Part shown: one piece after another, positions 9,109 through 18,327 of the stretch
Layout: every line of letters begins with the position of its first letter
Position numbering within the stretch: position 1 is the stretch's first letter
Origin: Bacteroides sp. An322
GTDB taxonomy: Bacteria > Bacteroidota > Bacteroidia > Bacteroidales > Bacteroidaceae
Reading direction: 5' to 3'
Assembly (NCBI RefSeq): GCF_002161765.1
Contig: NZ_NFIN01000005.1
Span: 62,001 to 126,000, forward strand
Length of the DNA: 64,000 bases
Made by a program: the position numbers and the translations under genes
The notes under the pieces: generated by a model
What the model saw: only the letters and a program-made list of their open reading frames with translations
Database searches by the model: none
What the model was told of the DNA's origin: nothing

Positions 9109-10692
9109 CTATTTTGCTTTTTTTATATTCGATTCTTCCAATCCGTAATGTTTGCGTTTATCTTCTTGCTTCAATATACCGGCAATGAGGATAGCGCACA
9201 GACCGAAAATAGCGAAGACAATCATGGGAACGGTATAGTCATATCCGACAATAGCTCCGGCGGCATTGTATTGCGTAGAGAAACGGTCGATGACAAAGCC
9301 GATGAGTGCAGGCACCATCGCCAGGCCGATGTTCTGGATATAGAAGACAATGGCGTATGCCGAGCCGAGTTGTTTCATCGGGATAATCTTAGGCACAGAG
9401 GGCCACAGGGCACTGGGCACCAATGAGAAGGCAATGCCTAACACAATCATCACGATAACGGCAAACCACCAATAGTTCATGATAGGCAGGGCGAAAAGCA
9501 CGTGTACGGTGGTCAGCATGACCGAACCGATAATCATCAAAGTGGCGCCGCGTCCGATGCGGTCGTATAGTGTTCCGAATACAGGAGTAAGCAGGATTGT
9601 TCCGAAAGGCAAGAGGGCAGGGATAAGTCCGGCAAACGATTCGGGCACTTCGTATTTGTAAATCATTAGTTTGGTGGCGAATTTCAGGAAGGGGAATACT
9701 CCGGCATAGAACATCAGGCAAAGCAGGGTGATAAGCCAGAAGCCTTTGTTGCAAAGGATAAGTTTCAGGTCAGACAATTTGAAACCCTCTTCGGGGTCTT
9801 CGCCGGCTTCTGCACGGGCGGCAGATACAGCCGCATCTTCCTTGCGGTCCATGACGCAATATACCAAATAAGAAGCAAAGCCGATACACAAAGCTATGGC
9901 TCCGATAAGCACCGAACCGGAAACGTCGCCCATCATCCGCGCTACAGGCAGGCTGACCGCAAGGGCAAGAGCCGTTCCGATACGTGCCATAGCCACTTGA
10001 AGCCCCATGGCAAGAGCAAGCTCTTTTCCGGCAAACCATTTTACGATGACTTTTGATACGGTAATGCCCGTAATTTCGGCTCCCATGCCGAAGATAGAGA
10101 AACCAAGGGCGGCTACGACCACTTGCAGATTCATGCCAAATAGCATCGCATCGCCGAAGTCGGTCTTCAAGGCATACCATTTAATCAATGCGCCGGCAAA
10201 CATCAGCCCCGATGACATGACTCCCGTAAACCGGACACCCATTTTGTCGAGGATGATTCCTCCGAAGAACAACATTAGCAGAAACACGTTGATGTATCCG
10301 TAGGCTCCTGAAAAGAATCCGTATTCGGTACTGCTCCAGCCTTTGCCTGTAGAGACGGTACTGATGGTCTTTTCTTGCGTTTCTTGTTTTCCTTCTACCG
10401 TTTCCATGTATTGGTATCGGGCGCCTTCTTCCAGTTTCTGTACGGTAAGGTCGGGCGATGATAAGGAATTAGCTTCGGCAAAAAGCTCGACTTTAGCTAC
10501 AAGGCTATCGGCGGGCATGGAAGTGTTGTCGGTGAAATAAACTACTTTTCCTTTTGTGGTGAGCAAGTTCTCAAGAGGAGCCATGACATCGGTCAGGAAA
10601 TAACCGCACATCATGGTGAACGACACGATGATGAGTGCCGTCCAGCGAGCGGCTTTCGAGTCGCTCAGGCGTTTCTGAATTTGTTCTTTCAT
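9109..10692 (-). CDS. MFS transporter with large periplasmic loop
   Basis: A 527-residue major facilitator protein. TM1 (about residues 17-36) is followed by a hydrophilic segment of about 85 residues before TM2 (about 125-145), much longer than the usual TM1-TM2 loop; the remaining eleven helices follow standard spacing, with a central cytosolic loop rich in Ala/Glu (DRKEDAAVSAARAEAGED). The A-motif-like GTLYDRIGRGATL is visible in the second half. The substrate is unknown; the extra loop may bind a partner or ligand. Transcribed divergently from the DUF3332 gene. Confidence 0.85.
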   Translation of the reverse strand: MKEQIQKRLSDSKAARWTALIIVSFTMMCGYFLTDVMAPLENLLTTKGKVVYFTDNTSMPADSLVAKVELFAEANSLSSPDLTVQKLEEGARYQYMETVEGKQETQEKTISTVSTGKGWSSTEYGFFSGAYGYINVFLLMLFFGGIILDKMGVRFTGVMSSGLMFAGALIKWYALKTDFGDAMLFGMNLQVVVAALGFSIFGMGAEITGITVSKVIVKWFAGKELALAMGLQVAMARIGTALALAVSLPVARMMGDVSGSVLIGAIALCIGFASYLVYCVMDRKEDAAVSAARAEAGEDPEEGFKLSDLKLILCNKGFWLITLLCLMFYAGVFPFLKFATKLMIYKYEVPESFAGLIPALLPFGTILLTPVFGTLYDRIGRGATLMIIGSVMLTTVHVLFALPIMNYWWFAVIVMIVLGIAFSLVPSALWPSVPKIIPMKQLGSAYAIVFYIQNIGLAMVPALIGFVIDRFSTQYNAAGAIVGYDYTVPMIVFAIFGLCAILIAGILKQEDKRKHYGLEESNIKKAK

Positions 10693-10737
10693 TGCTTTTT
10701 GTTTATGATTGTTTTACTTTTTCGTTAAATTGCGCAA

Positions 10738-10745
10738 CAAAGATA
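10738..10745 (-). promoter_or_regulatory. MFS gene -7 box
   Basis: TATCTTTG on the minus strand, 46 bases before the start at 10692. Confidence 0.45.
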
Positions 10746-10761
10746 CTTCTTTTTGTGGTTT

Positions 10762-10795
10762 TTTGTTCCATTTATCAAAATAAGTTCTAACTTTG
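10762..10795 (+). promoter_or_regulatory. DUF3332 gene promoter
   Basis: TTTG (10762-10765), 22 bases, then TAACTTTG (10788-10795), 31 bases before the ATG. Confidence 0.6.
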
Positions 10796-10826
10796 GGGTC
10801 ATATTAACTTACTAAAACTTAAATCT

Positions 10827-11348
10827 ATGAGAAAGATGAAACTGACGGCGCTTTGCGCTGTATTAGGCGGAAGTCTGCTATGTTCTTCTTGCATTGGTTC
10901 ATTCGGTGCATGGAACAGTCTGAAAGACTGGAATATGGGTATTGGTCATAAAGCGGTGAATGAAATCGTTTTTATTGCTTTCCATATCATTCCGGTGTAT
11001 GAAGTGGCTTATTTGGCTGATGTGCTTGTATTGAACTCTATTGAGTTCTGGTCGGGTTCGAATCCGTTGGCGGATGTAGGTACAGAAAAAGTCATCCAAG
11101 GAGAAGACGGGGAATATTTGGTACGCATCAATGAAGACGGATACACTATCACCAAAAAAGGTGAAGAAAACCGTCCGCTTGATTTGGTCTATAATACGGA
11201 AGACCGTACATGGAATGCTGTAGCCGAAGGGCAAGCTTTCGAACTGATGACCATGAATGAAGACGGAAGCATTACGTATAAAGATCAGAATGGAGAAGAA
11301 GTAACGGTAATGCCTGAATTGATTAAGGATGCCGTAGCTGCAAGATAA
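10827..11348 (+). CDS. DUF3332 family lipoprotein
   Basis: A 173-residue protein with a short basic-hydrophobic leader ending LLCSSC, probably a lipoprotein signal with Cys22 as the modified residue. The first half has GSFGAWNSLKDWNMGIGHKAVNEIVF and hydrophobic HIIPVYEVAYLADVLVLNSIEFWSG, the DUF3332 hallmark. The acidic C-terminal half looks like a small beta domain (GEYLVRINEDGYTITKKGEE). Function unknown. It ends at an 18-bp terminator facing the DUF4831 gene. Confidence 0.85.
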   Translation: MRKMKLTALCAVLGGSLLCSSCIGSFGAWNSLKDWNMGIGHKAVNEIVFIAFHIIPVYEVAYLADVLVLNSIEFWSGSNPLADVGTEKVIQGEDGEYLVRINEDGYTITKKGEENRPLDLVYNTEDRTWNAVAEGQAFELMTMNEDGSITYKDQNGEEVTVMPELIKDAVAAR

Positions 11349-11369
11349 TCTGTGTTTATGAGTATGTGG

Positions 11370-11410
11370 GGTGTGCCGAAAATGAAAGCTATTTTCATTT
11401 TCGGCACACC
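11370..11410. terminator. Bidirectional terminator
   Basis: An 18-bp perfect stem: GGTGTGCCGAAAATGAAA (11370-11387) pairs with 11393-11410 across a 5-base loop. The run of A on one side and T on the other gives a U tract in both directions. It lies between converging genes. Confidence 0.85.
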
Positions 11411-11419
11411 TTCATAAAT

Positions 11420-12460
11420 TCAGTCTTTGTCTATTTTCAGGATGCTTCCGGTTTCGGGATTGAAGATGACACGTGTATTGATTTTCTTAAACAAATCATC
11501 TACCAATACTTCTGTAGAACCAAATTGGGTGATAGGCAATTCGCCTTCGAAACAAGTTTTTCCTTGATAAGAAACCGTTACTTTTCCTTTGCCTGGAATG
11601 TTATAGATTGCCCCTTCCAGTTTCTTCTTTTTCTTGTCTTCGGGCATAACAGGGATTGGTGCCAAACTCTTAAGGCTGATATAAATAGGTTCGCCAGCCA
11701 AATCATTTGCCGGAAGGACACCTAATAGGTTGGAAAAACGTAATACCACTTTATTTTCAAGACCTTCTTCGGGAGTTATATATGCGGTAAAGACTTTATC
11801 TTCACGGTCGGTTATCCCGGCAAAGAGTTGAGTTAAAGCTTTCTCCTGCTTATCCAAGTTATCAATGATTAACTGAAGTGAGGCGCCGTCTTTGGGCATA
11901 GTGTCCGCTTGTCCACGCAAAATGAGGTTCTTGCTTTCGCGGATATTGTATATTTCTTTTGCGGTCAATTCCGCCATTTTTGCGGTAGAGCCTGCTATCA
12001 ATATGTCTTCAGTCATGTATTTGCGTGGATTTTCATGCTTTTGCGGTTTCTCCAGTACATATTCTTCGGCTTTTTCTTCCGGGGCCGAGGTGTTAATGGC
12101 TTTAATCAATCCTTCGTTGGTAAGTTCCACGTTTCCCATGGCACTTTTGTCTTTCAGCTTGATAATATAGGCTTTCGTGGAGTCTGGCACTCCGGCTGAG
12201 CATACTTCTACCCGTTTGATTTCCCAATAGGTTTCCGGTTCTGAACTTACATTGTTCATCCGGAGATATTGGTTGGCATATTGGCATAAATCTCCCGGTT
12301 TGTAAGAAATGCGTGTTGCAATAATATTTACTTTTAGCATGGTCTTCGGAAGAAAATAGACAATGCCTTCTCCTTCTCCCGGCATATATGCACTGATATC
12401 TTGTGCGGCAACAGGTGCCGTACATGCCAGCATGCTTAATGCGAAAACGGTTTTGTTCAT
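11420..12460 (-). CDS. DUF4831 family secreted protein
   Basis: A 346-residue exported protein; I chose the ATG at 12460 because it starts a clean signal peptide (MNKTVFALSMLACTAPVAAQ), while a longer frame to 12646 has no such leader. The mature chain carries the DUF4831 pattern: YFLPKTMLKVNIIATR near the start, a middle YMTEDILIAGSTAKMAELTAKEIYNIRESK helix region with an RGQADTMPKDG loop, and C-terminal strands. Function unknown. It sits 13 bases after the NAD(P)HX repair gene on the same strand, so the two are probably co-transcribed. Confidence 0.82.
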   Translation of the reverse strand: MNKTVFALSMLACTAPVAAQDISAYMPGEGEGIVYFLPKTMLKVNIIATRISYKPGDLCQYANQYLRMNNVSSEPETYWEIKRVEVCSAGVPDSTKAYIIKLKDKSAMGNVELTNEGLIKAINTSAPEEKAEEYVLEKPQKHENPRKYMTEDILIAGSTAKMAELTAKEIYNIRESKNLILRGQADTMPKDGASLQLIIDNLDKQEKALTQLFAGITDREDKVFTAYITPEEGLENKVVLRFSNLLGVLPANDLAGEPIYISLKSLAPIPVMPEDKKKKKLEGAIYNIPGKGKVTVSYQGKTCFEGELPITQFGSTEVLVDDLFKKINTRVIFNPETGSILKIDKD

Positions 12461-12473
12461 ATTGGTGTGTTTT

Positions 12474-13991
12474 TTATTTGATTTCAGAAAGGACTTTCCA
12501 TGCTTCGGGCAAGGCATCGATGATATCGCTTGCGGTAAGGCTGATTTCTCCCATACGCCTGCATGCGATATCTCCGGCAAGCCCGTGTACATAAATTCCC
12601 AGCCGTGCCGCATTTTCAGGTTGATAACCTTGTGCCAGCAGGGCAAGGATAATGCCGGTCAATACATCTCCGCTTCCGCCTGTAGCCATACCCGGATTAC
12701 CCGTAGGATTGAAATAGAATTTGCCTTGAGGCGTGATGACAACGGTATACGCTCCTTTTACCACCATATAGCATTGGAGGTAGGCGGCTAGTTCTTTAGC
12801 CTTGGTCAAACGCTCGAAACTATTATTGCATTTGCCGATGATGCGTTCCAACTCACCGATATGCGGGGTAAGGATGCTTCCTTTGGGCAAACGGTTCAGA
12901 TAGTTGCGGTGTGAACTTAAAATATTGATAGCATCCGCATCCAACACAGCGGGGATATAGCAATCTGCAAGCTGGTCTAACGTGGCAAGGGCGGTTTCTT
13001 CTTCCTGCCCGATGCCGGGACCGATAGCAATGGCTTGATAGTTATCCAAATCCACCGGTTCTGCAAAATAAAGTTCATGCACATCATTTTGTACTATGGC
13101 TTCGGGTACAGCCGTCTGTAAGATATCGTGGTTGCATACCGGAACATGTACCGTAAGAAGCCCTGTTCCAGAGCGTAAACAGGCACGAGCGGCGAGAACG
13201 GATGCTCCAGCCATACCGTTTGACCCGGCTATCAGAAGGGCGTGTCCGAAGTTGTTTTTATAGGCGAAACGCTTACGGGGTTTGATTAATTGGCTTACGT
13301 CTTGTGCTTCTGTTATAATATAAGGTGTATCCGCTTGTCTGATAAATTCCGGGCTAATGCCAATATCCAGCAATTTCCATTCGCCCACGATGTCTTCGTT
13401 TTCAGGGAAAAGGAAGGCGAGTTTCGGAAGTTGTATGCTCAGGGTCAGGTCGGCGTGGATAATGTTCTGGCGGGAGTTGTTCGAATTATCTTCGCCCATC
13501 AGTCCCGAAGGAATGTCGATAGAGACAACTTGTGCACTGGACGCATTGATGTATTGCACCACTGATGCAAATCCTCCGCTCAAGGGTTTGTTCAGCCCGG
13601 AGCCGAAAAGCCCGTCTATGACTACATCTTCTTCGAAGAGTTTGGGAGGGTCGAAACTATTGCTGATTTCGTGGTAAGCGGTGAATCCGCATTCTTGCAA
13701 GCGTTTGATGTTCGTCATGCAATCTTCCGAGATTGTCCCTTTGATGTTGAACAAGTAGACTTCTACGTTGTAATTCTTAGTGAATAACATACGTGCTACG
13801 GCTACGGCATCTCCACCGTTATTTCCCGCTCCAGCAAATACCACGATGCGGTGCGATTGGTCCCAGCGTTTGCAGATTTCATTAGCAATAAGCGAAGCCG
13901 CTTTTTCCATCAAATTGATGGAGAGTATGTTGTTATTGGCGATAGTATAAGCATCCGCCTCTTTCTGTTGTGTACAAGTAAGTATTTTCAT
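12474..13991 (-). CDS. nnr: Bifunctional NAD(P)HX epimerase/dehydratase
   Basis: Repairs hydrated NADH and NADPH: the N-terminal YjeF_N domain (about 1-215) epimerises R-NAD(P)HX and the C-terminal ribokinase-like domain (about 225-500) performs ADP-dependent dehydration. Visible motifs are VVFAGAGNNGGDAVAVARML, VVIDGLFGSGLNKPLSG and SIDIPSGL in the first domain, and GHALLIAGSNGMAGA, AIGPGIGQ, LDADAINIL, LTPHIGELERI and GNPGMATGGSGDVLTGIIAA-like (TGGSGDVLTGI) in the second. The start at 13991 gives MKILTCTQQKEAD, the usual beginning; the frame continues to 14030 without support. 505 residues, normal for the fusion. Confidence 0.95.
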   Translation of the reverse strand: MKILTCTQQKEADAYTIANNNILSINLMEKAASLIANEICKRWDQSHRIVVFAGAGNNGGDAVAVARMLFTKNYNVEVYLFNIKGTISEDCMTNIKRLQECGFTAYHEISNSFDPPKLFEEDVVIDGLFGSGLNKPLSGGFASVVQYINASSAQVVSIDIPSGLMGEDNSNNSRQNIIHADLTLSIQLPKLAFLFPENEDIVGEWKLLDIGISPEFIRQADTPYIITEAQDVSQLIKPRKRFAYKNNFGHALLIAGSNGMAGASVLAARACLRSGTGLLTVHVPVCNHDILQTAVPEAIVQNDVHELYFAEPVDLDNYQAIAIGPGIGQEEETALATLDQLADCYIPAVLDADAINILSSHRNYLNRLPKGSILTPHIGELERIIGKCNNSFERLTKAKELAAYLQCYMVVKGAYTVVITPQGKFYFNPTGNPGMATGGSGDVLTGIILALLAQGYQPENAARLGIYVHGLAGDIACRRMGEISLTASDIIDALPEAWKVLSEIK

Positions 13992-14060
13992 CTTTCGTAT
14001 CTTAAAAGCTATTTGCGGGTAAAAGTACAAAAAAAGTACAGAAGTTTGAGGGAAAATTCG

Positions 14061-14068
14061 TATTTTTG
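14061..14068 (+). promoter_or_regulatory. hpt operon -7 box
   Basis: TATTTTTG, 26 bases before the hpt ATG; no convincing -33 at the usual spacing. Confidence 0.5.
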
Positions 14069-14094
14069 TCCCAATTTTATAAAGTAACGTCAGT

Positions 14095-14631
14095 ATGGAT
14101 ATAATTCAGATCAAAGACAAGCGGTTTAAAACCTTCATTTCCGAAGCCGATATATTGAAAGAAGTAGAGCGTGTGGCAAGCGAAATCAACCGGGATTTGG
14201 CTGATGCCAATCCGCTTTTTATCAGTGTGTTAAACGGCTCTTTCATGTTTACAGCCGATCTGATGAAGCGTCTCACGATGCCTTGTGAAATCTCGTTCGT
14301 GAAGCTGGCTTCTTACGAAGGGACGTCTTCCACCGGAAAAGTGAAAGAATTGGTGGGGCTGAACGAGGACATTACGGGACGTACGGTGGTAATCGTGGAA
14401 GACATCGTAGACACGGGCTTGACGATGCAACGCTTGCTGGAAACGCTTCGGGCGCGGAATCCGAAGGAAATCCGGATAGCTACTTTATTGGTGAAGCCCG
14501 ATAAGTTGAAGGTGGACTTGGATATTCCTTACGTGGCGATGCGTATCCCGAACGATTTCATTGTAGGTTACGGGCTGGATTATGAAGGGTTCGGGCGTAA
14601 CTATCGGGATATTTATTCGGTGGTGGAATAA
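14095..14631 (+). CDS. hpt: Hypoxanthine phosphoribosyltransferase
   Basis: Purine salvage enzyme converting hypoxanthine (and guanine) plus PRPP to IMP/GMP. The 178-residue protein has the PRPP loop VVIVEDIVDTGLTM, the early ISVLNGSFMF loop, the flexible-loop region SFVKLASYEGTSS and the C-terminal DFIVGYGLDYEGFGRN that closes on the base. First gene of a plus-strand run with adk, obg, pgeF and the B3/B4 protein. Confidence 0.95.
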   Translation: MDIIQIKDKRFKTFISEADILKEVERVASEINRDLADANPLFISVLNGSFMFTADLMKRLTMPCEISFVKLASYEGTSSTGKVKELVGLNEDITGRTVVIVEDIVDTGLTMQRLLETLRARNPKEIRIATLLVKPDKLKVDLDIPYVAMRIPNDFIVGYGLDYEGFGRNYRDIYSVVE

Positions 14632-14671
14632 TCTATTTATATTGTATCATTAATAATTTAAGGTAAACAAG

Positions 14672-15241
14672 ATGTTGAATATCGTAATTTTTGGTGCTCC
14701 GGGTTCAGGTAAAGGGACTCAGAGCGCACGTATCGTAGAAAAATATGGGTTGAATCACATTTCTACAGGGGATGTGTTGCGTGCCGAAATCAAGAACGGA
14801 ACGGAGTTAGGTAAAACGGCTAATGCATATATAAGCAACGGCCAACTCATACCGGATGCTTTGATGATTGATATACTTGCAAGTGTGTTCGATAGCTTCA
14901 AGGATAGCAAAGGCGTTATCTTTGACGGTTTCCCCCGCACGATTGCACAGGCCGAGGCTCTGAAGAAGATGTTGGAAGAGCGCGGACAGGAAGTGTCTAT
15001 CATGCTGGATTTGGAAGTGCCCGAAGATGAATTGATGGTTCGCTTGATTAAGCGTGGACAAGAAACCGGACGTGCCGATGATAACGAAGAAACCATCAAG
15101 AAACGCCTCGTGGTTTATCATTCGCAGACCGCTCCGTTGATTGACTGGTATAAGAACGACGGAAAGTATTGCCACATCAACGGCTTGGGTACGATGGATG
15201 GCATCTTTGCCGATATTTGCAAGGCGGTAGACGCTATTTGA
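14672..15241 (+). CDS. adk: Adenylate kinase
   Basis: Interconverts ATP + AMP and 2 ADP. The 189-residue protein has the P-loop FGAPGSGKGTQ, the AMP-binding HISTGDVLRAEI, FDGFPRTIAQAE, and the lid segment KRGQETGRADDNEETIKKRL. The short lid without the four-cysteine zinc site and the total length match the short adenylate kinase form. Forty bases after hpt. Confidence 0.96.
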   Translation: MLNIVIFGAPGSGKGTQSARIVEKYGLNHISTGDVLRAEIKNGTELGKTANAYISNGQLIPDALMIDILASVFDSFKDSKGVIFDGFPRTIAQAEALKKMLEERGQEVSIMLDLEVPEDELMVRLIKRGQETGRADDNEETIKKRLVVYHSQTAPLIDWYKNDGKYCHINGLGTMDGIFADICKAVDAI

Positions 15242-15250
15242 TTAAATTAA

Positions 15251-15320
15251 AAGTTGAAAATTGAGAATTGAAAAGGAAGAGTTTCTGGTTTTTAATTCTC
15301 AATTTTCAATTCTCAATTTC
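15251..15320. repeat. AT-rich hairpin between adk and obg
   Basis: TTGAAAATTGAGAATT (15254-15269) pairs perfectly with 15294-15309 and the right side continues with a second copy of the TCTCAATTT unit. It begins 10 bases after the adk stop and lies inside a co-directional gene run, so full termination there would be odd; attenuation or mRNA-end protection is as likely. Confidence 0.8.
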
Positions 15321-15331
15321 ATAAAAACATT

Positions 15332-16510
15332 ATGGCTGAATCGAATTTTGTTGATTATGTGAAGATATATTGCCGCTCCGGCAAGGGAGGACGTGGGTCT
15401 GCACACTTGCGGAGGGAGAAATACATGCCCAACGGCGGTCCTGATGGAGGAGACGGCGGAAGAGGAGGTCATGTTATCTTGCGGGGAAACCGTAATTATT
15501 GGACGTTGCTCCACTTGAAATACGAGCGTCATGTGTTTGCGGAAAGCGGAGGAAACGGCTCGAAGAGCCGGAGCTTCGGGAAGGACGGTGCCGATAAGGT
15601 GATTGAAGTGCCGTGCGGAACGGTGGCATACAATGCTGAAACGGGTGAATATGTGTGCGACATTACCGAACACGGGCAGGAAGTCATCCTTCTGAAAGGA
15701 GGGCGCGGAGGATTGGGCAACTGGCATTTCCGTACCGCTACCCGTCAGGCTCCCCGTTTTGCCCAGCCGGGCGAACCGATGCAGGAGATGATGGTGATAT
15801 TGGAACTGAAGTTGCTTGCCGATGTCGGTCTGGTAGGATTCCCCAATGCGGGCAAGTCTACCTTGCTTTCCACTATTTCCGCGGCTCGTCCGAAGATTGC
15901 CGATTATCCTTTTACGACGCTTGAGCCTAATTTGGGCATCGTGCCTTATCGTGACGGGAAGTCATTCGTCATGGCGGATATTCCGGGCATCATCGAAGGT
16001 GCGAGCGAAGGGAAAGGGCTTGGTTTGCGCTTCTTGCGCCACATCGAGCGTAACTCCTTGTTATTATTCATGGTGCCGGGCGATGCCGATGACATCCGTC
16101 ATGAATATGATGTGTTATTGAATGAACTGGCGAAGTTCAATCCCGAAATGCTCGATAAGCAACGGATATTGGCTATTACGAAGTGTGATATGCTGGACGA
16201 GGAACTGATTGAGATGCTGGAGCCTACGCTTCCCGAAAATGTGCCTCATGTGTTCATCTCTTCCATTACAGGCATGGGCATTCAGGAACTGAAGGATATT
16301 CTATGGACGGAATTGAATAAGGACAGCAATCAGTTGGAAGGCTTGCGCCAGGCTTCTATCGTGCATCGGGCTAAGGATGTCAATAAGTTGCAACAGGAGT
16401 TGAAGGATATGGGTGAAGACGAAGACTTCGAGTACGAATACGAGGAAGACGATGATGATTTCGAATATGAGTACGAGGAAGAAGATTGGGACGATGAACC
16501 TGAGAAATGA
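15332..16510 (+). CDS. obgE: Obg GTPase
   Basis: Ribosome-associated GTPase involved in 50S maturation and growth control. The 392-residue protein has the glycine-rich Obg fold at about 1-158 ([30 protein letters not shown]), then the G domain with G1 [10 protein letters not shown]3 [10 protein letters not shown]4 TKCD. The C-terminal tail of about 35 residues is almost entirely Asp, Glu, Tyr and Phe, with [20 protein letters not shown]. Overlaps pgeF by four bases. Confidence 0.96.
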   Translation: MAESNFVDYVKIYCRSGKGGRGSAHLRREKYMPNGGPDGGDGGRGGHVILRGNRNYWTLLHLKYERHVFAESGGNGSKSRSFGKDGADKVIEVPCGTVAYNAETGEYVCDITEHGQEVILLKGGRGGLGNWHFRTATRQAPRFAQPGEPMQEMMVILELKLLADVGLVGFPNAGKSTLLSTISAARPKIADYPFTTLEPNLGIVPYRDGKSFVMADIPGIIEGASEGKGLGLRFLRHIERNSLLLFMVPGDADDIRHEYDVLLNELAKFNPEMLDKQRILAITKCDMLDEELIEMLEPTLPENVPHVFISSITGMGIQELKDILWTELNKDSNQLEGLRQASIVHRAKDVNKLQQELKDMGEDEDFEYEYEEDDDDFEYEYEEEDWDDEPEK

Positions 16511-17307
16511 TGAACGGATTGACTAACGATAAAAGAATGTTGAAATACGGTTTGACGGAATTGTATTCCAACATTTTTTGTTTTTCCACGACCCGTCATG
16601 GCGGGTATAGCGCAGGAGCATACGCTACGTTTAATTGCAACGGATATTGCGGGGATGCGCCTGATGCCGTAAGGAAAAACCGTGAGTTGCTTGGCTCTCT
16701 ATTTCCTGCACAAGGCGAATTAATCATCCCGCATCAGGTGCACGGGACGGAAGTGCGCGTGATTGATGAGGCTTTCTTGCAAAAGAGCGAAGCGGAAAGA
16801 GCGGATTTGTTGGAAGGTGTGGATGCTTTGGTGAGCAATCTTCCTAAGGAATGCTTGTGTATCTCAACCGCCGATTGCATTCCGGTATTGTGTTATGATG
16901 TCCGTCATCAAGCGGTAGCGGCTATCCATGCCGGTTGGAGAGGAACAGTTGCACGCATCGTCAGCAGGACTTTGGAAAAGATGCGGCAAGTGTATGGAAC
17001 GGAAGGCAAAGACGTGTATGCCTGCATCGGCCCGGGCATTTCGCAAGAGGCTTTCGAGGTAGGCGATGAAGTGTACGAAGCATTCCGGCAAGCCGGTTTC
17101 GATATGGAACGTATAGCAGTCCGTAAAGAAAAATGGCACATCGACCTATGGGAAGCCAACCGGATGCAACTCTTGGATTTCGGTATAGAGCCGTCGCATA
17201 TTGAGTTGAGCGGCATCTGTACGTATAAGAATAACGAAGATTTTTTCTCCGCACGAAGGCAAGGAACCGCTTCGGGGCGTGTGCTTTCGGGGATAATGAT
17301 AGTATAA
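16507..17307 (+). CDS. pgeF: Laccase-domain protein, peptidoglycan editing factor type
   Basis: YfiH/PgeF-family protein of 266 residues. In E. coli the homologue removes wrongly incorporated amino acids from muropeptide precursors; family members also act on purine nucleosides and phenolics. The three zinc ligands are visible as HQVHGT, STADC and HAGWRG, with the upstream STTRHGG and the C-terminal YSARR-like FFSARRQ. The first ATG overlaps the obg stop (ATGA); the protein proper begins with [21 protein letters not shown] some ten residues in, so an internal start is also possible. Confidence 0.9.
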   Translation: MMNGLTNDKRMLKYGLTELYSNIFCFSTTRHGGYSAGAYATFNCNGYCGDAPDAVRKNRELLGSLFPAQGELIIPHQVHGTEVRVIDEAFLQKSEAERADLLEGVDALVSNLPKECLCISTADCIPVLCYDVRHQAVAAIHAGWRGTVARIVSRTLEKMRQVYGTEGKDVYACIGPGISQEAFEVGDEVYEAFRQAGFDMERIAVRKEKWHIDLWEANRMQLLDFGIEPSHIELSGICTYKNNEDFFSARRQGTASGRVLSGIMIV

Positions 17308-17319
17308 AGTATTAAGTTT

Positions 17320-17982
17320 ATGAAAATAGAAGTATCCGAAGAACTGCACCGTGCTTGGCCCGGATTCCGGGGAGCGGCGGTATTTGCTACGGTAAGGAAT
17401 ACGGCGTATAATGCCGAATTGTGGAAACGCATCGAAGCGTTTACGGCTCTCTATCGGGAGAAGTACACCCTCGATTCTATCAAGGAAATGCCTGCCATAC
17501 AGGCCACCCGTCAGGCTTATAAGAAGTGCGGGAAAGACCCCAGCCGTTACCGTCCTTCTTCGGAAGCTTTGTGCCGGCGCATCTTGCGGGGCATTCCTTT
17601 GTATCAGATTGATACGTTGGTCGATTTGATAAACTTGGCTTCCATTTATAGCGGAAATTCGATAGGCGGTTTCGACCGGGATAAGATTCAGGGCGACCGG
17701 TTGGTGTTGGGCATCGGGAAAGCCGGAGAACCATACGAAGGCATCGGGCGCGGAGAGTTGAATATTGAAGGGATGCCGGTCTATCGGGACGCAATCGGGG
17801 GCATCGGTACTCCCACCAGCGATAACGAACGGACCAAAATGAGTATTGACACTACTCATGTGTTGGCGATAATGAATGCATACGGTGGAAGTGAAGGCTT
17901 GGCGGATTCGGTAAACTATATGGTAGAACTGATGAAAGAGTTTGCGGAAGCGCACGATATAGAGATTATTTATTTTGAATAA
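17320..17982 (+). CDS. Stand-alone B3/B4 domain protein
   Basis: A 220-residue protein made only of a B3/B4 domain, the fold that hydrolyses mischarged Tyr-tRNA(Phe) in the beta chain of phenylalanyl-tRNA synthetase. Segments typical of stand-alone members are EMPAIQATRQAYKKCGKDPS, RPSSEALCRRILRG, IDTLVDLINLASIYSGNSIG and DAIGGIGTPTSDNERT. A tRNA-editing or tRNA-binding role is inferred only from the fold. Twelve bases after pgeF, same operon. Confidence 0.85.
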   Translation: MKIEVSEELHRAWPGFRGAAVFATVRNTAYNAELWKRIEAFTALYREKYTLDSIKEMPAIQATRQAYKKCGKDPSRYRPSSEALCRRILRGIPLYQIDTLVDLINLASIYSGNSIGGFDRDKIQGDRLVLGIGKAGEPYEGIGRGELNIEGMPVYRDAIGGIGTPTSDNERTKMSIDTTHVLAIMNAYGGSEGLADSVNYMVELMKEFAEAHDIEIIYFE

Positions 17983-17996
17983 AAGGCGAGAGAAGT

Positions 17997-18185
17997 ATGG
18001 ATATAGAGAAAATCATGACGGAAGGAATCGTATTCAAAGGTTCCGGTTCGGGAAAAAAGAAAGACGAGAAGGTAAAGACCAAGGCTAAAAAGAAAACCTA
18101 TATCACCGGTGCGCACGGTTCGGGTTCGGCAAAAATGAAAGCAGAGTACCGCCGTAAGCGTGCCAATCGGCATAAAAACGGGTAA
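17997..18185 (+). CDS. Small lysine-rich ORF, hypothetical
   Basis: A 62-codon frame starting 14 bases after the B3/B4 gene. The product has about one Lys/Arg in every three residues, with KKKDEKVKTKAKKKTY in the centre and KAEYRRKRANRHKNG at the end, and no membrane segment. The composition would suit an RNA- or ribosome-associated peptide. No family recognised. The operon-like spacing supports it; the composition could also arise by chance in a short frame. Confidence 0.4.
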   Translation: MDIEKIMTEGIVFKGSGSGKKKDEKVKTKAKKKTYITGAHGSGSAKMKAEYRRKRANRHKNG

Positions 18186-18265
18186 CGGGATGCTTAAATC
18201 TATTAAAAAGGAAAAGAAACTTTGTCGAAACGTAGCGATTTCTGTGCAATATCACCGATTTTTGT

Positions 18266-18295
18266 TTTGCATACCGATTAAAAACCTTATATTTG
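18266..18295 (+). promoter_or_regulatory. Promoter of the outer-membrane barrel gene
   Basis: TTTG (18266-18269), 18 bases, then TATATTTG (18288-18295), 32 bases before the ATG at 18328. Confidence 0.6.
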
Positions 18296-18327
18296 TTCTA
18301 TGCAAAACAATCTAAAATGATAAGCGT

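Noticed and set aside
12461-12646. Longer N-terminus for the DUF4831 gene
   Set aside because: It would overlap the upstream nnr gene by 173 bases and destroy the signal peptide at the N-terminus.
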